A DNA stretch of 60,843 bases from an uncultured Coprococcus sp. (GTDB lineage: Bacteria; Bacillota; Clostridia; Lachnospirales; Lachnospiraceae), in NCBI GenBank assembly GCA_900548215.1, contig URJI01000004.1:1-60843 (forward strand), given 5' to 3'. The notes under the pieces are model-generated. The model did no database searches. It had not been told where the DNA came from and was given only the letters and a program-made list of their open reading frames with translations. The translations under genes were made by a program, and so were the position numbers. Shown here piece by piece: positions 1 through 8,800 of this stretch (position 1 is its first letter; the number at the start of each line of letters is the position of its first letter).

Positions 1-90
1 TATAACAAACATATGTTCGGTAATCAATATACATGAAAAGATAAATTTTTATTTGCTCTACAAAACACAACACAAAGGGGAGGGGAATAA

Positions 91-3000
91 ATGCCGGGTT
101 TATTTACAGAAGATACATATGAACAAGCGATAATAGAGTTGTTCGAGAATATGGGATACGACCATATCTATGCACCGGATTTTGACAGGGATTACACCAG
201 CCCATTGATGGATTCGGTACTTAGAGATAGTTTGGTGCGTGTCAATCGGGGATTGTCTGTAGATGCCATAGAAGAGGCTATTAATAAGCTTAAGACATTT
301 GATATTGGAAGCTTGTTGCAGAAAAATACAACATTTATGGACTATCTGCAGAATGGAATTACAGTGAATTTCTTTGTGAATGGCGAGGAACAGGCAACTA
401 TAGTGAAATTGGTTGACTATGAGAAGATAGACAACAATACGTTCTATGTGGTGAATCAGTATACATTTGTTGAGAATGGCAACAACAGGCGTCCGGATAT
501 TATTCTGTTTATAAATGGCCTGCCACTTGTGTTGATGGAGCTTAAGAGTCCTTCTAAGGATGAGGTAGGAGTAGAGAATGCATATAAGCAAATTCGTAAT
601 TACATCAAGGACATTCCATCTCTGTTTTATTACAATGCGATATGTGTAATTAGTGATCTTTCATCGAATAAAGCTGGAACTATAACATCCGGGCTTGATA
701 GATTTATGGATTGGAAATGCAAGGATGGAAGTAAGGAAGAGACTGGGTTTGCTGAATTTGAGACATTCTATGAGGGAATGTTTCAGAAGAAAAGACTGCT
801 TGATATTCTGAAGAACTTTATACTTTTTTCAGGAACGGGTACGGGTAGATTTAAGGTACTTGCGGGATATCATCAGTATTTTGCAGTTAGAAAAGCTATA
901 GAGAGGGCAAAGATTGCAACAAGAACAGACGGAAAAGGTGGTGTGTTCTGGCATACACAGGGTTCAGGTAAGTCACTCTCTATGGTATTTTATGCGCATT
1001 TGCTACAGGAGGCACTTGATAGCCCTACCATAGTCGTAATGACAGATCGTATTGATCTGGACGATCAGCTCTATGCACAGTTTTCTCAGTGTGCAGATTT
1101 TCTCAGACAGACTCCTGTTCAGGCGGAGAGTAAGGAACATCTTAAGTCACTCCTTGATGGCAGAAGTGCAAATGGTATTATTTTCACAACTATGTTCAAG
1201 TTTGAGCGGGGCGAGAAACCTCTCTCAGAACGCAGAAACATTGTGGTTATGGCGGATGAGGCCCATCGTGGTCAGTATGGATTTGAGGAGAAGATTGTAG
1301 TATCCGAGAATCAGGCAGGCGAGAAAGAGGCACATACTGTTGTAGGAAATGCAAGAGTCATACATGATGCCTTGCCGAATGCTACGTTTATAGGATTTAC
1401 CGGAACGCCAATATCAGCGAAAGATAGAAATACCAGAGAGGTATTTGGAGATTATATAGATATTTATGATATGACGCAGGCGGTTGAAGATGGAGCGACC
1501 AGACCTGTGTATTATGAGAGCAGAGTTGTTCATCTGAAACTTGATGAGAATACGCTTGCACTTATTGATTCGACTTATGATATTCTTGAGCAGCAGTCCG
1601 ATAAAGCAACGATAGAGAAGAGCAAGAAGATGCTGGGACAAATGGAGAGTGTCCTCGGCGCTGATTCAACTATTGCGTCATTATGCGATGATATTGTGGA
1701 ACATTACGAGAAGTACAGGGCTAATCTGCTTACAGGTAAGGCTATGATAGTTGCCTATTCTCGTACAATAGCCATGAAGATATACAGAAGAATTCTTGAG
1801 ATACGACCTGATTGGAAAGAGAAGGTTGGAGTAGTAATGACTGGTGGCAACAATGATCCAGAGGATTGGAAGGAGATAATTGGTACCAAGGCACATAAGG
1901 AAGAACTTGCAAGAAAATTCAAAGATAATGACGATCCAATGAAGATTGCAATAGTAGTGGATATGTGGCTGACAGGGTTTGATGTTCCGTCACTTGCGAC
2001 TATGTATGTATATAAGCCTATGCATGGGTATAATCTTATGCAGGCAATAGCACGTGTTAATCGCGTGTTTAAGGACAAAGAAGGCGGTCTTATTGTTGAC
2101 TATGTAGGTATAGCTTCTGCGCTTAAGGCAGCCATGAAGGAATACACAGAGAGAGATAAAAACACATACGGGGATATGAATATTGCTAAAGTGGCATATC
2201 CTAAGTTCCAGGAAAAACTACAGGTGTGCAAGGATCTGCTTCATGGATTTGATTTCAGTGGATTTATAGATGGCTCGCCGCTTGTTATGGCAAAACTTAT
2301 AACCAAGGGAGTGAATTTTGTCCTTGATGCGAGGGTACCTGACAGAAAGGATTTGTTCTTGAAGGAGGCTATGCTGTTAAGACAGTCTCAGTCTCTCTGT
2401 TCAAGTATGACTACTGAGAAAGAACGCCATGAGGCAGCCTATATGGAGGCGGTTCGTTCAACAGTTATCAAGATTACATATGGCGGTGCAGACGGAAAGA
2501 CACTATCACTTAAGGAGATAAACAACCAGATAAATGATCTGCTCAAGGCAGCAGTTCAAAGTGAGGGTGTAATCAATCTGTTTGACAGTAGCAAGACTGG
2601 TGGAGAGAACTTCAGCTTATTTGATCCGGCTGTATTGGATGAAATATCCAAAATGAAAGAAAAGAACATTGCTGTGGAAATATTGAAAAAACTCATGGCA
2701 GAGCAGGTCTCTTTATACAAAAGAACAAATGTTGTTCAGTCACAGAAGTTTTCAGAGAAGATAGCGCAGCTTATGAATTCGTATTACAACGGACTTATAA
2801 CAAATGAGGAAGTAATAAAAGAGCTTCTTGAGACAGCCGAAGAGATTGCAAATCTGTATAAGAATGGACAGAAGCTTGGACTTTCCCAGGAGGAATTGGC
2901 ATTCTATGATGCGCTGACAAAGCCGGAACATATAAAAGATTTTTATAAAAATGATGAATTGATTGCACTTACCAAGGAACTGACGGAAATGCTCAGAAAG

Positions 3001-3267
3001 AATAGAACCATAGACTGGCAGAAGAAGGAAACTGCAAGGGCAACTATGCGAAAGATGGTTAAGAGACTGCTTAAGAAACATCATTACCCACCAGAGGATT
3101 ATGATTTCGCCATAAATACAGTAATAAGTCAGTGTGAGTTGTGGACGGATAATAGCGATGCGCCTTACGTGGGAGAGCATGATAGTACGTTTAGATATAG
3201 TGAAGAGGCAAAACTTGCTAATGTTGCTGAGGGGAAAACAATGTACACAATAAGTAAAAATAGTTAG
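91..3267 (+). CDS. hsdR: Type I restriction enzyme, R subunit (HsdR)
   Basis: ATP-dependent DNA translocase and nuclease subunit of a type I restriction-modification complex, acting on unmethylated foreign DNA in the cytoplasm. The N-terminal PD-(D/E)XK nuclease is visible around residues 133-156 (RRPDIILF followed by LMELKSP). The SF2 motor follows, with Walker A HTQGSGKS near residue 290, a DEAH-type box (MADEAHRG) near 390, and later helicase motifs (GFTGTPIS, QAIARVNRVF). The length of 1058 aa is normal for the family. A strong GGGGAGGGG ribosome binding site precedes the ATG. No hsdM or hsdS lies in the window; they are probably upstream of base 1. The next gene starts 13 bases after the stop, so the two are probably co-transcribed. 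Confidence 0.95.
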   Translation: MPGLFTEDTYEQAIIELFENMGYDHIYAPDFDRDYTSPLMDSVLRDSLVRVNRGLSVDAIEEAINKLKTFDIGSLLQKNTTFMDYLQNGITVNFFVNGEEQATIVKLVDYEKIDNNTFYVVNQYTFVENGNNRRPDIILFINGLPLVLMELKSPSKDEVGVENAYKQIRNYIKDIPSLFYYNAICVISDLSSNKAGTITSGLDRFMDWKCKDGSKEETGFAEFETFYEGMFQKKRLLDILKNFILFSGTGTGRFKVLAGYHQYFAVRKAIERAKIATRTDGKGGVFWHTQGSGKSLSMVFYAHLLQEALDSPTIVVMTDRIDLDDQLYAQFSQCADFLRQTPVQAESKEHLKSLLDGRSANGIIFTTMFKFERGEKPLSERRNIVVMADEAHRGQYGFEEKIVVSENQAGEKEAHTVVGNARVIHDALPNATFIGFTGTPISAKDRNTREVFGDYIDIYDMTQAVEDGATRPVYYESRVVHLKLDENTLALIDSTYDILEQQSDKATIEKSKKMLGQMESVLGADSTIASLCDDIVEHYEKYRANLLTGKAMIVAYSRTIAMKIYRRILEIRPDWKEKVGVVMTGGNNDPEDWKEIIGTKAHKEELARKFKDNDDPMKIAIVVDMWLTGFDVPSLATMYVYKPMHGYNLMQAIARVNRVFKDKEGGLIVDYVGIASALKAAMKEYTERDKNTYGDMNIAKVAYPKFQEKLQVCKDLLHGFDFSGFIDGSPLVMAKLITKGVNFVLDARVPDRKDLFLKEAMLLRQSQSLCSSMTTEKERHEAAYMEAVRSTVIKITYGGADGKTLSLKEINNQINDLLKAAVQSEGVINLFDSSKTGGENFSLFDPAVLDEISKMKEKNIAVEILKKLMAEQVSLYKRTNVVQSQKFSEKIAQLMNSYYNGLITNEEVIKELLETAEEIANLYKNGQKLGLSQEELAFYDALTKPEHIKDFYKNDELIALTKELTEMLRKNRTIDWQKKETARATMRKMVKRLLKKHHYPPEDYDFAINTVISQCELWTDNSDAPYVGEHDSTFRYSEEAKLANVAEGKTMYTISKNS

Positions 3268-3280
3268 GAGGGGATTGTTA

Positions 3281-5347
3281 ATGGATGCACGAAAGGGTAA
3301 TATTTTTGAAATTTTGAATGGCAATAAGCAATTTATAATACCTGTATATCAGAGATATTATAGCTGGGGAGAAGAGCAGTGTAAAAGATTATGGGATGAT
3401 ATTGTAAATATGCAGAAAAATGGCAAGCCTGGACATTTTGTTGGTTCAATAGTTAATATTGCTGAACAGGCAATGCCAACAGGCGTTCAAAAATATATGA
3501 TTATAGATGGACAACAGCGTATGACGACATTAACTTTGTTGCTTATAGCGCTTAGAAATTATGTTCTGATGCATCCAGATGATAATTCAATAAATGCGAA
3601 ACGTATTGATGGTATGCTTTTAAAAAATGAATATGAGAGTGGCATAGATCAATACAAGTTACTGCTTACAGAAAATGATAGAGAAATATTAATCAGTCTT
3701 GTAGAAAATAAGCCAATTAATTCAAATGTTAAATCACGTATATTAGATAACTATATGTATTTTAAGGACAAGGTTTCGGAAAAAATTCTAATGCTTGATG
3801 AAATATGGGACTCTATTGGTAAATTGCAGATTGTGAATATTACATTGGATCGTGCAGTTGATGATGCTCAGGCAATATTTGAAAGTCTAAACTCTACAGG
3901 AAAAGAATTGTCAGAATCTGATCTTATACGAAATTATGTCCTTATGGGGTTAGAACCTTCAGAACAGACGTATGTATATGAACATTTGTGGAGACCTATG
4001 GAGAATTTGTTTATATATGATACGCAAGAGACTGTCATGGACGCTTTTTTCAGACATTATTTAACGATGAAGATAACACGTATACCAAAACAAGGGAGAG
4101 TGTATGAAGAGTTTAAATTATATCACTTAAATTGCGAATTTGGTACTATTTCGGAATTGTGTCATGATTTGCTGGATTATGCGAAATATTATACAGATAT
4201 AGTATTTAAGAGAAGCGATGACGTAGAGTTAAAAAAGCTATATGGAGATATTGTTGATTTGAGGATGGAAGTATCTTATCCATTCTTATTAAAATTACAT
4301 CATGATTGTTGTGAAAAAGTTATATCAAAAGATGAACTTAAAGAAATTTTGAGACTGTGTATAAGTTATGTTCTTAGAAGAGGAATTTGTGATATACCAA
4401 CAAACTCTATGAATAAGACTTTTGCTACATTCAAAAATTTTATTAGACAGGATGATTATCTTAATTCTGTAAAGGCTCATTTTATTTTGCAGGACACATA
4501 TAAAGAATTTCCGGATGATGACAAGTTTGGAGCTGCGTTTGTTAGTAGAGATATATATAATATGCGTGTTAGAAACTATATTCTAACCAGACTTGAGAAT
4601 TATGACAATAAGGCACCGATTGTTATTGAGAACTATACTATAGAGCATATTATGCCACAGAATAAGAAACTTTCTACAGAGTGGCAGCGTGATTTAGGAG
4701 ATAATTGGGAGAGTATTCAAAAAAGATATCTTCACACAATTGGAAACTTAACATTAACTGCTTACAATTCAGAAATGAGTGATAAATCGTTCATAGAAAA
4801 AATGAATATGGAGGGTGGTTTTAAAGAAAGCGCACTTAGATTAAATAAATATATTTTAGGGTTAACGGAATGGAACGAATCTCATATCCAGGAAAGGGCA
4901 AGGTTGTTGGCTGAAAAAGCGGAGAAGATATGGCCGTATCCTTCAATGAATGATCATGAGCTCGCCCCATATAAGATAGAGGAAAAAGTTCCTCAGAAAT
5001 ATAGTTTAGATACATACGATACAAATGCATTCACTAAGATATTGTTTACAGCTTTAGATAAAAGAATAATGAATCTTTCTCCAGCGGTAAAAAGAGAGTA
5101 TAAGAAATTGTATGTAGCGTATAAACTTGATACAAATTTTGTAGACATTGTATTTCAGAAACAACGACTTCGTATAAGTATAAATATGAAATTCTCAGAT
5201 ATAGTAGATCCAGAAGGAATTTGTAAGGATGTTACTGGACTGGGAAGATGGGGAAATGGAGATGTTGAGTTGTTCATGGAACATAATGATGAGCTCGACA
5301 CGGTTATGGAAATCATAGAGCAATCTTATAATGCTCAAGCAGAATGA
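3281..5347 (+). CDS. DUF262/DUF1524 (GmrSD-like) nuclease
   Basis: Predicted modification-dependent or nucleotide-powered nuclease of the GmrSD/SspE/BrxU superfamily. The N-terminal DUF262 (ParB-like) domain shows the family's DGQQR motif (IIDGQQRMTTLTLL, about residues 73-90) and the YQRYYSW segment near residue 20. The DUF1524 His-Me finger nuclease shows IEHIMPQ (near 452) and HTIGNLTLTAYNSEMSD (near 485-502). The last ~110 residues resemble DUF5655. I chose ATG 3281 over the in-frame TTG 3275 because the AGGAGGGG site is properly spaced only from 3281. Translational coupling to hsdR suggests one defence operon, with a type I enzyme cutting unmodified DNA and this one perhaps covering modified DNA. 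That division of labour is inference. Confidence 0.88.
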   Translation: MDARKGNIFEILNGNKQFIIPVYQRYYSWGEEQCKRLWDDIVNMQKNGKPGHFVGSIVNIAEQAMPTGVQKYMIIDGQQRMTTLTLLLIALRNYVLMHPDDNSINAKRIDGMLLKNEYESGIDQYKLLLTENDREILISLVENKPINSNVKSRILDNYMYFKDKVSEKILMLDEIWDSIGKLQIVNITLDRAVDDAQAIFESLNSTGKELSESDLIRNYVLMGLEPSEQTYVYEHLWRPMENLFIYDTQETVMDAFFRHYLTMKITRIPKQGRVYEEFKLYHLNCEFGTISELCHDLLDYAKYYTDIVFKRSDDVELKKLYGDIVDLRMEVSYPFLLKLHHDCCEKVISKDELKEILRLCISYVLRRGICDIPTNSMNKTFATFKNFIRQDDYLNSVKAHFILQDTYKEFPDDDKFGAAFVSRDIYNMRVRNYILTRLENYDNKAPIVIENYTIEHIMPQNKKLSTEWQRDLGDNWESIQKRYLHTIGNLTLTAYNSEMSDKSFIEKMNMEGGFKESALRLNKYILGLTEWNESHIQERARLLAEKAEKIWPYPSMNDHELAPYKIEEKVPQKYSLDTYDTNAFTKILFTALDKRIMNLSPAVKREYKKLYVAYKLDTNFVDIVFQKQRLRISINMKFSDIVDPEGICKDVTGLGRWGNGDVELFMEHNDELDTVMEIIEQSYNAQAE

Positions 5348-5386
5348 GAAAAATGTACAAAGATAATAAAATTCGGGGGGAATCAC

Positions 5387-5800
5387 ATGACTTTATACAT
5401 GAACATAAAACAGCTCGGCAAGCGTAAGAACACAGTGCACAAGGTCCCATTTGAATATGACACAGCACCGAGTACGCTGCGGGAACTCATAACAGAGACA
5501 GTAAAGATCTGCGTAGCACAGTACATATCCCGCATGGAGCACGGCGATGCAGTGCTGACAGATGAGCAGATCGATGATATGGGAAGAATAGGAAAGATAG
5601 CATTTGGGATCGTCTATGGGGAGAAGAAACCGGATGTGGATGAGGCAGTGAAGACAGCCATTCAGGGTTTTGAGGATGGGCTGTTCAGAGTGTTCCACGG
5701 AATGGATGAACTAATAGAACTTGACAGAGACGAGCAGTTTAACGAAGGTGATGAGATTACATTTATCCGCCTCACAATGCTGGCGGGCAGAATGTGGTAG
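5387..5800 (+). CDS. Hypothetical protein, small partner of the DUF4132 gene
   Basis: Soluble protein of 137 residues with no signal peptide or membrane segment. I do not recognise a named family. It begins with a short beta-like segment (LYMNIKQLGKR), continues with helices and carries acidic stretches near the C terminus. The start ATG follows GGGGGGAATCAC. It ends 21 bases before the DUF4132 gene and lies 39 bases after the DUF262 nuclease, so all of these genes may be one transcript. Its tight spacing to DUF4132 suggests a functional partner, perhaps a regulator or binding subunit. No catalytic motif is visible. Confidence 0.75.
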   Translation: MTLYMNIKQLGKRKNTVHKVPFEYDTAPSTLRELITETVKICVAQYISRMEHGDAVLTDEQIDDMGRIGKIAFGIVYGEKKPDVDEAVKTAIQGFEDGLFRVFHGMDELIELDRDEQFNEGDEITFIRLTMLAGRMW

Positions 5801-5821
5801 AATACGGAGAAAGGGGTTACA

Positions 5822-8800
5822 ATGGCGGAGTACAAGAAGACAAGACTTGAGCTTGAGGAGCAGAAGAGGATCGCAGATGAAGTGAGAGAGGTATTTGACG
5901 AGAATTCTATGAAGCTCAGAAAGAGCTATAGTGCGGATGCACAGAAGCTTCTTAAGGAGATGGATAATTACTATGGAGATGTAAAAGAGTCGATGATCGG
6001 CAAGAGACTTGAGACATTTCTTGAGAATGAAAAGAATGTTCCTTCGGAATTCTTCAGGAAGGAGCTGAAGCATTTGCCGGGGTGGGTGCCGGATCATCTG
6101 CTGGAGGATTTCTACACTTCTATAGACAGCATAATCAAGTGGCAGACAAGCCAGTATTATTATAGAAGAACCATGCGTACGAAGAGGTACGGGGCATTTC
6201 TTGACAGATATTTCAGAATCATGAATGAATATCACTCCATGGGTATATACGGCTGCGACATAGTATCTCTCTATAAGGAGAAATTGCCGCAGGATATATT
6301 GTGCTATTACAGGGATGGCAGCAGCAACGAATATAGAATAATATCTGAATATTGGATACAGGCGGAGCTCGACAGGGGGAATGCAGAGCTTGAGGAAGTG
6401 CTCATGGACATCATGTTCGGTGAGGGTGCGCAGACAAGGCTCACGACCAATATCCTCAGGGGAATATATATGAGCTCCAACACAAGGCTCCACGAGGCTG
6501 TAGGCAAGCTGCTCGTTGCAGCAAAGCTTCAGGAGGGGCTTAGGCAGGCGATATGTGAGAATATGGATTATGGAACGGCAGGTGCATTTATGACTCTGTT
6601 CCATGTGATAAAGGAGAATGATCTTCTGAGATTCTCATCTGTCATGAGGGCTGTAGCCACCTGGACAGGACTTGTGACTGACGAGGAGAGCAAGCTTGAC
6701 CGTATACAGAAGAAGCAGCTGCTTCTTATAGATACATATCTGAATGATGAAAATGCAAGGCGTGAAGCTTTATCCGGTGAGGATGCCATGCAGATCTATC
6801 TTGCGCTGTGGAGCTATGGTTTCTTTGATGTGGACGAGGCATGCCATGTGATGAACAAGCTGGCGCTTGATGGCAGTAGACACCAAAGACTGGTATTTGG
6901 CACATATATCAGGGCGATGAGTCTGGGAAAGGTGTACACACACAGCGTTGCAAAGGAATTTATCAAGAGATTTCCGGACGAGATGGATACCATGGCGGTC
7001 ATCATGCCAAGCTTCATGTCGGATTACCAGCCTTATATGAATAGTCTCATATATAAAGACGGCAGATCGTACAACAATGAACTTAAGAAAATGACATTTG
7101 CCGAGGTGGACAAATATTTTGACAGCAGGAAAGAATGTCAGGAGATGTACGATATCCTCATGGGCATACTTGAGCGCATGCCAAAGAAGAGGCTTGAGTT
7201 TGATCCGTGTGTATTTCCATGGAATGCCGAGTATCTGGATAGATCCGCAATCATCATGAGACTTGCGGTCTGTGCAAGCGCTCTTAAGGACGAGGACAAG
7301 ATCACTTACATAGCGGAGATGGTTCCTGAGATAGATTCCGCAAGGTACAGCAGAGATGCGCTTTTGCTTCTGCTTGTAAGGCAGCCGGCAAATGACAGAC
7401 AGCGTGCCATACTGGTGGATGCGGTTGCCGACAAGGAGACATATACTAGAAACAAGGCGGCGATGATCGTTAAGGATATGAAACTTTCGCCGGAGAATTA
7501 TGTACAGCTTGAGAATATGCTCAAGTACAAGAAGTCAGACATAAGGGAGACTGTACTGTCTATACTTTATAAACTTGACGGTGATGACATGGACGATCTC
7601 ATCGGAAGACTTCTCGCAGATTCCAAGGAGGAGAAGAGAACAGCGGGACTTGATCTGCTGCTCCAGCTCAAAAATGATGAGAACAGGCAGAAACTTTTTG
7701 CAGATTGTGTTGGTCATATAGACGCTATGCAGAGGGAGTCTGCGAATGGAAGATCCAGTGTTACAACTAAGGAGCAGATTCTTATACGTGAGATTAAAAA
7801 TGTTGGTAAGGAAAGAGCCGGTGCAGATGAGGGATATGGACTTTATGATGTAAATGCGGACTATGAGCCGGTATTTGACAAGAGTTATCTGGCTGAGTGC
7901 CTTGAGCTGTACAAAAAGTATTTCCCTGAAAGCGGAATTGCAAATGATAATCTGTGCAAGACTGCTAAGAGCGAGGGTGCATTTGCAAAACTCAAATCAA
8001 AGCTCCTGCCTAAAAAGAAAGATACAGTAGCTGATTCAGAAGTTATAAATATATTAAGAAAATTCGATGCATTTGTGGATGAACACAAAAATGATGAGTA
8101 TGAGATGACTGACGGAGAAATCGGTCTGCTTGGTGAGGCAGGTGGAAACATATATGTGAACCGTGACAAAGTGGCATGTGAGGAATTGTGGGTAGATTTC
8201 TACGAGAAAAATATTCAGACTCCGTATATGTGCATGCAGCTCTACGTGTATCTGAATGGCTACAACAGTGACAAACAGGATTTCAAGAAGTACAGTGAGA
8301 GCTTTATGGCGGATATGTTTGGAAATATATATATAGAAGAATGTCCGGCATTCGGATATCTTGCCATTGCCAGAGCTGTAATTGGTTTCCTGTATAGAAG
8401 ATATGTGACAGATAGAGACAAGAGGAGGCTTGCCGTTGTGGCAGCAGACTATCTGCTTGGAAGAAACGGTGAGCTCATATATACATTTGGCGGGAATAAA
8501 GGTGGCAGCAGTATATCTGGTGATGATTCAAAGGTATATCACAGAAGTGTGCTCACAAATGAGCAGATCATGATAATAACATGGTGGCTTGCAATCGATG
8601 GTGACAGCGATATATTGGACGTAAAAGAGGATTCTGACGAGGCAAGGCAGAATGAAGAGGATTTCAGGCATTTGTTTCCATACAACTATGCCCTTGCAAA
8701 GTGTCATAACTTTAATATACCTTCAGATGTTGTAAATGATAGAAATTCATATTACTGGGTACACACAGGAAGTGTCATGCCGGTTCCTGGTCTCCTGAAC

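Noticed and set aside
1..90. End of an upstream hsdS or hsdM gene
   Set aside because: The first 90 bases are AT-rich with stops in all frames and show no recognisable coding tail.
100..591. Open frame of 163 codons on the minus strand inside hsdR
   Set aside because: It is the shadow of a strongly supported gene, has no ribosome binding site, and its translation is rich in Ile, His, Cys and Leu without any motif.
5711..6604. Open frame of 297 codons on the minus strand across the start of the DUF4132 gene
   Set aside because: It overlaps two coding genes on the other strand, and the composition (many Cys, His, Leu) is that of a reverse-strand shadow.
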